From Rallus limicola (Eukaryota > Chordata > Aves > Gruiformes > Rallidae), in the NCBI GenBank assembly GCA_022605955.1, contig JAKCOZ010000040.1:3854558-3918557 (forward strand): a stretch of 64,000 bases of DNA, given 5' to 3'. Every line of letters starts with the position of its first letter. Positions within the stretch are counted from its first letter, which is position 1. Of this stretch, positions 41,201 through 50,800 are shown one piece after another. A program made the position numbers and the translations under genes. The notes under the pieces were generated by a model, which made no database searches, was not told the DNA's origin, and saw only the letters and a program-made list of their open reading frames with translations.

Positions 41201-41834
41201 GGGCCTTCTCACTACCTTTGTTAAAATTCCTGTTAAACACAGCAGCTCTGCTTGTCTTAGAACAAGGACAATGTTAAATCACGAACGAGAGAGCTGCTTC
41301 AGACCCGCCCCAGCTGGGACAGTCGGGGACCTTTAGGTGCGCAGTGGGACAGAAGCCTTAGCAAAGAAAGCACCCACCACCAGGAGATAAGGAAGCTGTG
41401 AAACAGTTCCTTACCTGGTAGATCATGACTTTGAAGTTTCTGCGTTTCAGGAGCTCCGCTTCGTTGGCCTCCAGCTTCTTTATCTGCCCAGCTTGCTTCT
41501 CCAGGTTCTGCCGAACGGTCTTCACGTTGACGCTCACCTTGCGGACTTTTTCCAGCATCTTGTTCACGGTGTTGCTGGTGGTGGTGTGTGCCTTTGTCAG
41601 CTTGGTTAATTCTCCTTGGATGCTGGTCACTGCGCTATCCATCTCTTGTTGTCTCTCCTCCAGCTGTGTTTGTGTCAGCTGGATCTGATCCACTGCCCCG
41701 ATGATCTTGTCCAGAAGGGTCAGCACCATCACGCCATTGATCTGGTCTGATTTGATGGGTTCTTCAGGCACTTGCTCCTCTGAGGCCTCAGAAGCAGTTG
41801 GTGGCTCGATAATTTGCAAAGTGGTATCCTCCAT
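25596..41834 (-). CDS. CAVIN1: CAVIN1 (PTRF), caveolae-associated protein 1 (complete, 2 coding exons)
   Basis: Cavin-1 forms the peripheral coat of caveolae at the plasma membrane. It trimerises through a coiled coil, binds phosphatidylserine and PI(4,5)P2 through basic patches, and is also known as Polymerase I and Transcript Release Factor. Exon 1 (41415-41834) and exon 2 (25596-26261) join in phase (CAG|GAT) to give 361 residues; human has 390. The start is the ATG at 41832-41834 (context ATC ATG G), which yields MEDTTLQIIEPP, aligning with human MEDPTLYIVERP. The shortfall relative to human lies in the N-terminal linker, the acidic linkers and the HR2 repeat region. The C terminus LLEITEESDAVLVDKSDSE matches the family, with Glu in place of the final human Asp. 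Confidence 0.97.
31795..31960 (+). repeat. Ancient CORE-SINE (MIR-like) fragment
   Basis: The stretch shows the MIR/CORE-SINE landmarks in order: a TTATACACTAAACCTTACAA segment, GGAGGTAGGTATT, GGAAACTGAGGCTCACA, then TTTGCCCAGTCACATCAGA and AGCAGAGCT. These families predate the amniote radiation, so a recognisable copy in a bird-like genome is old. The boundaries are approximate. Confidence 0.65.
33195..33500 (+). mobile_element. CR1 LINE 3' fragment
   Basis: This CR1 3' region contains the typical blocks GGGAGGCCCTGGCACAGGGT, CCTGGATCC, TTCAAGGCTGGGTTGGATGG and GGGTGTCCCTGTCCATGGCA, ending near a degenerate CCCACCCAGGTTATCCTGTG. It is 5'-truncated, as is usual for CR1, and more diverged than the copies in ATP6V0A1. 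Confidence 0.75.
38591..38656 (+). repeat. 33-bp AT-rich tandem duplication
   Basis: Two imperfect copies, each containing TTTCATTATTATTAATA, lie in CAVIN1 intron 1 with a period of about 33 bp. Confidence 0.75.
39103..39215 (-). mobile_element. CR1 LINE 3' end
   Basis: On the + strand it reads AGAATCATAGAATCCCAGCC, then GGGTTGGAAGGGACCCCAAG and CTGCCACAGGCAGGGCCACC. This is the reverse complement of a CR1 tail of the same type as the copy at 53380-53695. It is a short 5'-truncated insertion in CAVIN1 intron 1. Confidence 0.85.
41415..41834 (-). CDS. CAVIN1: CAVIN1 exon 1: N terminus and HR1 coiled coil (residues 1-140)
   Basis: After a short acidic N terminus, residues about 30-140 form the cavin family's HR1 trimeric coiled coil. 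It starts at SDQINGVMVLTLLDKIIGAV and continues through IQLTQTQLEERQQEM and KVSVNVKTVRQNLEKQAGQI to LLKRRNFKVMIYQ. The basic KRRNFK stretch is the HR1 lipid-binding and nuclear-localisation patch. The donor is CAG|GTAAGG. The frame stays open upstream of the ATG for over 120 codons, but that part has no family resemblance and crosses the presumed promoter. Confidence 0.97.
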
Positions 41835-42077
41835 GATTGCTTGGGAGTCCTGGCTCACGGAGCTTGCAGAAGCTGTCACTGCAAGGAGAGAGAGAGGAGG
41901 GAAAACTAAACCCGAGCCACAGCTAAACTCTGCGCTGGGAGACACGCCAGAAATGGAGAGCACAGTGTGTGGATGTCTGTGCTGCGATTCAAATGGCACA
42001 GCTCCGTGAAGCTGTCCAGTGAAACTGCTCTGCAAAATTTTCCAGGCTTGCAGGTCATTGGTTGACTCCACCTCAGC

Positions 42078-42087
42078 TATATAAAAG
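42078..42087. promoter_or_regulatory. TATA-like motif upstream of CAVIN1
   Basis: CTATATAAAAG reads as a strong TATA box on the + strand. On the minus strand, in the CAVIN1 direction, it reads TTTTATATAG about 245 nt upstream of the ATG. An inverted CCAAT (ATTGG) lies at about 42057-42061. A CAVIN1 start near 42050 would give a 5' UTR of about 215 nt. The region is not a CpG island. Which strand the motif serves is unresolved. Confidence 0.35.
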
Positions 42088-42099
42088 CAGCCCGCTGCC

Positions 42100-43785
42100 A
42101 AATGCCTGGCGACCCACCCTTTTCTGAAATGATTAAAATAGTTGGAGGGGAGGCGATGGCTTTGCATGCAAACACAGGCACAGCTCAGAAAGGAATGCAA
42201 AGCTCTGAACCTACAACCTCCTCCTCTTTACCACACGTCCAAAGGCACTCTAAGCAATGAGAGGAAAAAACAAAAACCTCAAGTGAGCAGCTCGGGAAGC
42301 TGCTGGGAAGCAAGCAACCCCATGTGGGTACAGCTGTAGGCACTAGAGGGAGGCTGGTTTAAAAAGCTGTGCACATGAAAGTTCAGCTGGAAAATTCAGA
42401 TCTTTCAGCAGAAGTTAGCTTTTTTTTTTTTTTTCCCCCAGGACTAGGAGAGCCTGATCTGCAATATGTTAACAAAAGGCTACAGTTTGGGTTGAGTAGT
42501 TAACAGCACACAACTTCTGGGTCATAAAAATGTGTGTAAATATACACACCAGGCATATACATCCCATATGCAGCATGTACCATGTCTCTACACAGAGTTA
42601 ACACTGGAGAGTAAAAATAATTTGCTCCTACAGTGAAGCAGCTGGCAGCTCCCACCTTTAAGCAGCTATCACAGCTCTGCAGCCCTCCATCCATCCATCC
42701 ATCCACACCTCTAGTTGCTAGACTTTTAAATACGGGACACACTTCAACATATGCCACATGGAAAAGTACTCGTAAGCAATGCCCAAATACATTGTGTCAC
42801 AGAAGGTTCTATTGGTGAAAAAATACTAATTGTTTCAGAACTTAATAGGGTACTTATTGGTTTGGGAAACACAGTGAAGAAATAATCCTTATTTTCTAGC
42901 TTTTAACCTCAGTTTTGACATGAAAAAAACTCTTATACAGCAGAAGTTTATGCCTCACGGAGCCATCATCAGCTCAACGCCTCCAAAGACTTTGAGGTGC
43001 TACCAAAGGCTGTCCCCAACAACCCAGCAGGACCAAGCACAGCACCATGAAGAAGGAAAATTCAGATCTTGAGAGTGACCCCTAGTGAGATCCTCATCAC
43101 TGTCGCTGGTGTTGGCTCAGGCACAGGGACAGAACCCCTGGGACTGCCCTAGGGGGCTGGGCAGCAGAGAGCCCTGCGGGGCTGAGCCAGAGAGCTGTGG
43201 GCAGAGCCAGATGGCTGCTGTTTCCCTTGTCCTGTAGTCCTGTCAAGAAGCACTTGGTACTCAGCAGGGTCAGGCCCACCCTTGACATTTGCCACCAGCT
43301 GGCAACTGAAATCAGTTCTGTGACACTCAGCTTCTCCAGGGCCTCCCTAAAAGCAGCGCAGGAAGAACAACTTCATAGCAAGCACACAGGCTGGGAAATG
43401 CCCAGCACACAAGCTGATGTGCAGGAGCATTGTTTAAGGATGAGTGCTCACAACAGTCAGCACTTTCTGCACCCCTGCACCCTCTGCCATGTGACAGCTC
43501 ACTTTTTCTGCTGTTGAGCCCATGCTGCACCACTGATCTAGGTCTGGTTTGACTGTGCATCAGTACATTGTGCTGCACAGCTTCCACAATAGGTATTGTG
43601 TCATGTATTAAAAATAGGTTGCTTTTCTATACCCTGTTTTTCCTGGAGGGACCTTTTTCCTGAGCATTTATTTCCAGTGTTTGCTGCTGATGAGTCAGCT
43701 CCATGAAAAACACCTCTCTCCAGCCAGCCAGCATTGAGGTTCTGCAGTTGTCTCTTCCTGGGGGTATCTGCCTTAGGTATTACTG
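42100..43785. other. CAVIN1-ATP6V0A1 intergenic region, left part
   Basis: No coding exon or RNA gene is visible here. It contains a run of 16 T around 42419-42434, a short ATCC microsatellite at about 42687-42704 and a MEF2-like TTAAAAATAG at about 43607. It probably holds the distal CAVIN1 promoter. Confidence 0.5.
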
Positions 43786-43789
43786 ATTA

Positions 43790-43875
43790 TAGAATCATAG
43801 AATGGTCTGGGTTGGAAGGGACCCCGAGGATCACAGAGCTCCAACACCCCCTGCCACAGGCAGGGCCACCAACCA
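43790..43875 (-). mobile_element. CR1 LINE 3' end
   Basis: On the + strand ATAGAATCATAGAATGGTCT is followed by GGGTTGGAAGGGACCCCGAG and CCTGCCACAGGCAGGGCCAC. This is a minus-orientation CR1 tail, similar to the copy at 39103-39215. Confidence 0.85.
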
Positions 43876-44009
43876 TGATCATTCCAGTATCATAGCAATT
43901 TTACAGCACTGCTACTGAATTCTCTACATGGACATGGAACAGTAAGTCCTAATCAGAACTAAGTTTTTTTCAGCCTCAAAGAAAACCTGTCAGATGTACA
44001 CAGCCTGCT

Positions 44010-44072
44010 CTAGTTCAAGGTGTTGGACTAGATGGCCTTTGAAGGTCCCTTCCAACCCAACACGGTCAGTGA
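44010..44072 (+). mobile_element. Short CR1 LINE tail
   Basis: TTGGACTAGATGGCCTTTGA and GGTCCCTTCCAACCCAACAC are a very short CR1 3' end. It belongs to a different subtype from its neighbours and sits between a minus-orientation tail and a long plus-orientation copy. Confidence 0.75.
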
Positions 44073-44134
44073 CAGCAAAGGATGATAATGGGCAGTGAGT
44101 GCTGCCACATCAGTCTATGGAAGTTCTTGTGACT

Positions 44135-45128
44135 ACAGGAAACAAGAGGTGTCCCCAGGGATCTGTCTTGGGACTGGTGCTCTTTAACATCTTTATCAGT
44201 GACACTGATGATGGGATTGAGTGCACCCTCAGCAAGTTTGCAGATGACACCAAGCTGAGTGTTGTGGTTGACACAACAGAAGGAAAGGAGCCATCCAGAG
44301 GGATCTTGACAGGCTGGAAAGGTGGGCCCAGGTGAACCTAATGAGGTTCAACACTGCCAAGTGTCAGGTGTTGCATTTGGGCTGGAGGAATCCCAGACAT
44401 ATATACAGACCCCATGGGAGAAGGGCTCCTGGAGAGCAGCTCTGCTGAGAAGGACCTGGGGGTTCTGGTGGATGAGAAACTTAACATGGGCTGGCAGTGT
44501 GCTCTTGCAGCTCAGAAGACTAATGCTATCCTGGGCCTCATCAGAATAGGAGTGGCCAGCAGGGACAGGTAGGTGATTGTCCCTCTCTACTCTGCCCTCA
44601 TGAGGCCCGAGCTGGAGTCCTGTGTCCAGAGCTGGGGCCCCCAGTACAAGAAAGATGTAGAACTGTTGGAGAGGGCTCAGAGGAGCCATGGAGATGCTCA
44701 GAGGGCTGGAGCAGCTCCCCTACAGAGAGAGGCTGAGGGAGCTGAGCTGGTTCAGCCTGGAGAAGAGAAGGCTGTGGGGGGACCTCATTGCAGCCTGCCA
44801 GTCCCTGAAGGGAGCAGAGGAACAGGAGGGGAATCAGCTTGTTCAAAGGGCAGAGACTGGCAGGACAAGGAGGCTGGAGTGAAGCTGGAGGAGGGAAGGG
44901 TTAGATGAGATATTAGGGGGAAGCTCTTTGCAGAGAGAGTGGTGAGGGGCTGGAACAGGCTGCCCAGAGAGGGGGTGGGTGCCCCATCCCTGGGGGTGTT
45001 GAAAGCCAGGTTGGCTGGGGCCCTGGGCAACCTTGTGTCGCTCCAGGCCTGGAGGTTGGTGGCCTGTGGCAGGAGGGGAGGGAACTCTCTGATCCTTGGG
45101 GTCCCTTCCAACCCAGATCATTCTATGA
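44135..45128 (+). mobile_element. CR1 LINE, about 1 kb with reverse-transcriptase remnant
   Basis: This is the longest CR1 copy in the window. Its 5' part still translates (about 44150-44290) to a reverse-transcriptase segment with a FADDTKLSV catalytic-site motif. The 3' UTR-like body follows, and it ends GGTCCCTTCCAACCCAGATC then ATTCTATGA. Frame breaks and 5' truncation make it inactive. It lies immediately upstream of the ATP6V0A1 CpG island. Confidence 0.88.
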
Positions 45129-45379
45129 AACTGCTCAGCTCCCCACACAGCAAGATCCAGATGCTGGGGGCCCGGCAGAGACAAGGAACGGCTGTGGTGT
45201 GCAGCAGACAGACCCTTGGATTTCCATCTGTCCTTTCACCTGTAGCTTCCGTCCCGCAGAAAGGGGCTGGACAAAGCCCGTCCCCTCCTGTCCTCACAGG
45301 CCTGGCAGAGGGGAGGGAATGTGCAGTATGCCTGAGCCGCCTGGGCCATTCGAGGAGCATTCAGCCGCACAGGCCTCGG

Positions 45380-46330
45380 CCCACGCACCGCGTTCCGTAA
45401 GCAGCTGGCACGGGCGGGGCAGGGGGGTGACGCTGCAGCGCGGGACCTCGGCGCCGCCCCGCCCAGCCCCGAGGCTGGAGGTTGGCCCTGCGCCGGCGGT
45501 CCCGGGCTCCCCCCGGACCGTACCTGTGGCCGCCTCCGTGCCCGCGGTCACCTCACGGAGAGGAAGGCCGGGACCCGCCGCCGAGGGTGGGCCAAACCCT
45601 CGCGCCTCGCCCGCGCTGCCGGTGACGTCACTGCCCGCTTCGCTTCGCCACCGATGGCGTCAGGGGTGGGCAGGCAACGTCATCAACCCCTGCGGAAGAG
45701 CGGGCGCGGCGCGGAGCCGGTGTCGGATGACGTGACGCCTCCTTCCCGCCCCGCCGCCGTCGTCACTTCCGGCCCGGGCCCAGCGGAGACGCGCCGTCGC
45801 TAGGAGACGTGCCCGCGTGACACCTCCTGCGGTGCGGTGACGTCAGCGACGGGAGCCGTCGCGGATCAGCTGGCGGCGGCCGCTGCGGGTCCAGGCTTCG
45901 CGGGGGCTGCGGCAGGTAGCGTGGCGGGGCCGGGGCGGGCGGGGATGCTCTGGCACAGGGCGGGTGGGACCCACCGCTCCCGCCCCTCTCGCCTGGCAGC
46001 CGGAGCCGGGCCCGTGGAGGGAGCGCCGGGGAGGTCTCGGCGGCCCGGCCGACCCCTGCTCCGTCACGGTGCCGGCCGAGCCCCGTCCTTACGGCCTTTC
46101 TCCTCAGAGACCGCGGCGGGGCCGGCGCCGCCATGGGGGAGCTGTTCCGCAGCGAGGAGATGACCCTGGCCCAGCTCTTCCTGCAGTCCGAGGCCGCGTA
46201 CTGCTGTGTCAGCGAGCTGGGCGAGCTGGGGAAGGTCCAGTTCCGCGACGTGAGTACCTGCCGTCCCAGCGGGGAGCACCCGGGGCGCCGAGAACGGCGC
46301 TGTGGCTGCCGCTGGGCCGCTAACGTGCCC
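45380..46330 (+). promoter_or_regulatory. ATP6V0A1 CpG-island promoter with CRE-type motifs
   Basis: This GC- and CpG-rich island surrounds non-coding exon 1 and the first coding exon of ATP6V0A1. Perfect CREs (TGACGTCA) occur at 45623-45630 and 45838-45845, a TGACGTGA at 45728-45735, and an ETS-like CACTTCCGG at about 45764-45772. No TATA box and no CACGTG core were seen. The likely transcription start is shortly downstream of the second CRE. Confidence 0.75.
45855..45915 (+). other. ATP6V0A1: Candidate ATP6V0A1 non-coding exon 1 (start approximate)
   Basis: A donor GCGGCAG|GTAGCG ends at 45915 and a matching acceptor TTTCTCCTCAG|AGACC lies at 46106-46107. This leaves a 192-bp intron and 25 nt of 5' UTR before the ATG at 46133. 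The 5' end of the exon is unknown. Confidence 0.5.
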
Positions 46331-47856
46331 GCCGCAAAAGGCCGGGGCGGGGTGTAGGGGGTAAAGGGTTAGGGAGCAGGGTCAGAGACCCCAACCCGGG
46401 GTGTAGGGGGGTAAAAGTAGGGGGGCAGGGTCAGAGACCCCAGCCCGGGGTGTAGGGGGGTAAAGGGTGGGGGGGCAGAGTCAGAGACCCCAACCCGGGC
46501 TGTAGGGGGGTAAAGGGTGGGGGGGCAGGGTCAGAGACCCCAGCCTGGGGTGTGTGAGGGGGTTAAGGGTCGGGGAGCAGGGTCAGAGACCCCAGCTCCT
46601 CTCTGCCGGGGTGGCTCGGGCCCCGTTGCCTGCGGGGTGCGGGGGTGGTGGTGGTGAGCGCCCCTGAGCAGACGTGTTTCTCTCTGCAGCTGAACCCGGA
46701 CGTGAACGTGTTCCAACGTAAATTCGTCAATGAAGTCAGGCGCTGTGAGGAGATGGACCGAAAGCTGAGTACGTTTCCACTGCCTTCTGATGCTTTTCCA
46801 CAACAAAACAAAAGCAATGCAGGGGAAAGCCCTGGGGCTGCCTTAGGGAACAAAGTGCTGGCTGGAGGGGAGAAGACTGCCTTCCTTCTGTGGCTCAGCC
46901 ACTCTGCCTGCCTCCAGGGATTCACTTCTGCTTGAAGCATAACTTTAACCCAGTAAGAGGGGCTTGGAATAGGAGATGAAAGAGTTCACACCTGCTAATC
47001 GGGCTAGGTGGTGGGTGCAGTGACAGTTTGACATTGAATTGTCTTTTTAATTACCATGAATAATGCTGTCTCTCCAGGGTTTGTTGAGAAGGAGATTAAA
47101 AAGGCAAATATTCCTATCATGGACACTGGCGAAAACCCAGAGGTGCCTTTTCCACGTGACATGATTGACTTGGAGGTAATGATGTGTGTTAAGACTCAAG
47201 TGGTATTTGACTTAAGATGAAAACAGGGTAAAGCAGCTCACTGGTAGATACCCACTGCATGCAGTGTCAGGGGTGTGTTAATTGCAGTCCCTAGCTGTCA
47301 CTTCTAGCTCACCTCAGTTTGATTTTCACCCAAAACCATTGTTTTGTTTATGTATCCATCCCAGTGCAGTTAGAAGTGAAAGTGCTTAAAAGGCATTTCA
47401 CTCATTTAAATTAGGCAAAAACTGCTGGAACTGCCTGGTTTATGGTGGGTCTTTGTAAAAGTTTACAGGGTTTTTTTTTTTTAGTGACTTGAAGAACAGT
47501 GTATGAACTCAGCCTGTAAAAGACTGTCTGAGTATGAAAACTTTCAAATGCCCTGAGAAAAAAGTCACCAGTCTGGATCTGTGTACCATAGCAGGCTGGA
47601 GACTGATCTGTAATTGCATGCAAATTGCACAGGGATGTAAAGCACCTTGCCTAATTTTTTCTTTTAATAGACTTCCTTATGGAATTGGTTTAAATCCTTT
47701 TTCCCTTCTCCTTTTCACATCTTGCAGGCCAACTTTGAGAAAATTGAAAATGAGCTTAAAGAAATCAACACAAACCAGGAGGCTCTGAAGAGAAACTTCT
47801 TGGAGCTGACAGAATTAAAATTTATACTGCGTAAAACTCAGCAATTTTTTGATGAG
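46133..47856 (+). CDS. ATP6V0A1: ATP6V0A1 exons 2-5: cytosolic N-terminal arm, first part (residues 1-141)
   Basis: Exons 46133-46249, 46690-46768, 47078-47175 and 47728-47856 encode [60 protein letters not shown] and [20 protein letters not shown], ending KTQQFFDE. This is the start of the elongated cytosolic arm that contacts the peripheral stalks of V1. The donor of the last exon, GAG|GTCAGA, is weaker than the others and precedes an alternatively definable acceptor. Confidence 0.97.
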
Positions 47857-50800
47857 GTCAGAATACCAGAGGGCGGGTTAACACACGGGGAGCTGGTTCT
47901 TCTCCCACAAACTACCATTTTTATTCTCAGATATATTTTTAATTGCTGGTTTGGGCAGCAGTGTCATTTTTCGCTTTGCTTAAGAAAGCTTCTCAAATTA
48001 TTTTCCATTTTTTTTCACGTGCATAGCTACCCATGGTTGACGTCTTAGGATCTTGTTCAGGGGTTGTTTTACTTAAGCAATGGTTTGTCTAAAAATTGAG
48101 TAAGGTAATTAAGATGCTAGTAGCTTTTAAAGCTCATGAGCAGACCCAGAAATTTGGGTGCTTTCTTCAGTGGGTTAGAGTTTCTTTGAGACATGTGCAG
48201 GTAAATGGTAATTCCTCTCTGTAAGCAAGACGTGGCTGCCAGTGTAATTTCTCTTCAGCCTTCAACATGTTATGTGGAGATTACTCATTAGGGTCATACT
48301 ACAGAGTCCACTGAAGTGGTAGGTTATTTATTTATGGATTATCTATTTGAGCCTTTGATCAAACCCGAAAGTTTTCAGAAGTAAGTCAGGTCAGAATCTG
48401 GCAACTCTTTGGCTGGGCCTGAAAAGAGTTTCTCTGATGTTATTTGGTACATAGACTGAATTGGAGAAGACATAATCCTTTGTTGTAAAGCTGAAGTTTC
48501 TTGAAGTCTGGAGAGTTTCTCAGAGGGTTCCCATACGTTTGTTAGAATGTTAAGGGCCTGGTTTGGCTGGATACATGTCCCACTTCCTCTAATCCAAGGA
48601 TTTGAACAAACAGTTCTCACTGCTTCTGGTATTTCTGGAGGCTGTGGGGGAGCTGGGTCCCTGCAGACTTCAGACCGTTTCTCCAGTGCTTCAGTTTTTG
48701 GGTTTTTAGCACAGGATGCTGCCTGTTCAGACACTGAGGTTGCTCCTGTGTCAGCACAAGTCTTAAGTCACTGCTGACATAGGTACTGCTGCTAGTATGA
48801 TCAATTGATTGGACATGGGTTGGTTTCAGTACAAAAATCTTGTCTTTGAGTGTTGAGTGTTCACTTACCAGCATCTCCTTGGACAAACAGCATTAGCCTG
48901 ATGATCTGTTACTTAGCTGCATTAAAGGTGCCACTGCCTGCTAAGTATTGAGTAGAACCAAGTGCAGCTAGTGCTGTCTGCTTTTTTATTAGCTGCTTCC
49001 CTCTCTGCAACTACTTTTCTTCCAAGTGCAGTGTGACTGTACTCAATTTGGAGATCAAAATCAGTTTTCTAAACAGCCTGTGTCAGGTCACCCACAAGAG
49101 GGAACTCGGTTCAGGAGTAAATGAAGTGGCCACAGAAAGTGTAGATCTGTTTCTGCTCCTCTGTTTTCTGTGATAACAAAGTAAAAGGCAACAAATGTAA
49201 TGTGATGTTCTTTGTAAAAGCCAACTGAACAGCTCCTGTGAAACTCAGTGAAACGTAAGTGTTAAAGATGTGAAGCTCTTTCAGCTCACACTGTAAAGAG
49301 CAAACAGCTGGGTGAGAGATCCTGGGTAGACCAGGACTTCTGAGCCTACTTATTACCCCAAAGTGGTGAACGCTTCATTTCTTCATGCTGTCATTTGCAC
49401 AGTACCTTCAACACTTGAAGAGTTCAATAACTTGTAATTAAGATTGTGTTATTCATAGTACTAAGTTGCACAAGAAATGGCTTACTGTCCAAAGCACTGT
49501 GTGCTGGGTATTGCTCTGCTCTCCAGAGTGTGGGTGCAAGGGGAGGGGAGGGAGGGTGGCAAAACTTTTTCACATGTTCTTCATGTGACCATTCTAGTCA
49601 AAACAGCCATTTCTTGTTTCAACATACCATGTTGATGATTATGCTCCTTTTCTCAGTCTTCTTGTCTTTGCTTATGAAGAACACTATGAGCTGGAGAGAT
49701 TTTTCTCTCAAAGATTTGCCTAGAGTGTGAGCGCAAAAGAAGACTGGAAAAGTAATGGTTAATGGCATGCAGTCCCCTGTCTCTCTTTCCTCTTAACTCT
49801 TCTCACCAGCTGCTTTTTTTTTTTGTTTTGCATCTGCCATTCCTGTCTGGGCTCTGGGCTAATAAGTTTGATGGTGAAATGAATCCCTTTTAGTCCTTGT
49901 AAAAATTGATTTTTTGGTTTTTTTTTGAGTCCTGTTTGTGAACTGGAAGGGGCTTGAATTGTATGGCATTGTTTGGACCTCCAGAGCCATGATAGCATGG
50001 AACTGTCATCCAGTAGGGAAAAGGGGCCTTTTCCTCCAGGTTTGAGATTCAAGGTGCTGATCTGGGTGAACAGTAAGCAATTTTAAAATGTTTAATAGTG
50101 AAAAGGGCACATTCTCCTTCCTGGCAGTGCAGATGCCTGGCTTCTTCCAATCCTGAGCAGTCTGGCACAGCATAAAGAACTGCACAGTAACTATGATCAT
50201 AGAATAGAATCATAGGGGTTGGAAGGGACCTCCAGAGCTCATCAGGTCCAACCTGCTGCCAAAGCAGCTCCCCAGCTCATATTGCACAGGTCAGTGTCCA
50301 GATGGGGCTGGAATCTCTCCAGAGAAGGAGACTCCACACCCCCCTGGGCAGCCTGGCCCAGGGCTCCCTCACCCTCACTAGGGAAAAGTTTTTCCCCATC
50401 TTGGTGTGGAATTTCCTATGCTCCAACTTGCAGCCATTGCCCCTTGTCCTGTCCCCACAGACACTGAAAAGGGGCTGGCCATTTCCCCCTACATCCCATA
50501 CTTCAGATATTAATAAACATTAATAAGGTCCCCCCCTTAGTCTTCTTTTCTCCAGGCTGAACAGTCCCAGCTCACTCAGCCTTTCCTCAAAGGATGGATC
50601 CTTTGCTGCTGGTGAAAGCTCTTGTTGAAAGTAAATTTCCCAGAGTCTTGTTTTTCTGCATTGAAGCTGGGAGAGCTCTATGTTTCTACATAGTCTCTCA
50701 GGTTTTTATTTCTGTTAACTCTTACACCACTGCTTGAGTTATCCTTGCCAACCCAGAGCTGATTTTCCTACACCGTTTCCTTTCTAGAAAAGGTGTGATC

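Larger units (their letters stand above)
26262..41414 (-). other. CAVIN1 intron 1 (15.15 kb)
   Basis: This is the single large intron of CAVIN1. It contains an ancient CORE-SINE-like element at about 31795-31960, CR1 fragments at 33195-33500 (+) and 39103-39215 (-), a 33-bp AT-rich tandem duplication at about 38591-38656, and an A run at 39042-39054. MEF2-like CTATTTAT motifs occur at about 35327 and 36692. I see no exon, tRNA or other RNA gene in it. GC content falls markedly from the CAVIN1 exon 2 side towards exon 1. Confidence 0.75.

Noticed and set aside
41835..42200. In-frame upstream extension of CAVIN1 exon 1 by about 122 codons.
   Set aside because: The extension crosses the presumed promoter, has no cavin similarity, and the downstream ATG matches the family's MED start in good context.
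44573..45400. Open frames that look like small proteins between CAVIN1 and ATP6V0A1.
   Set aside because: They translate the CR1 3' region and the start of the CpG island. Similar frames recur wherever that repeat occurs.
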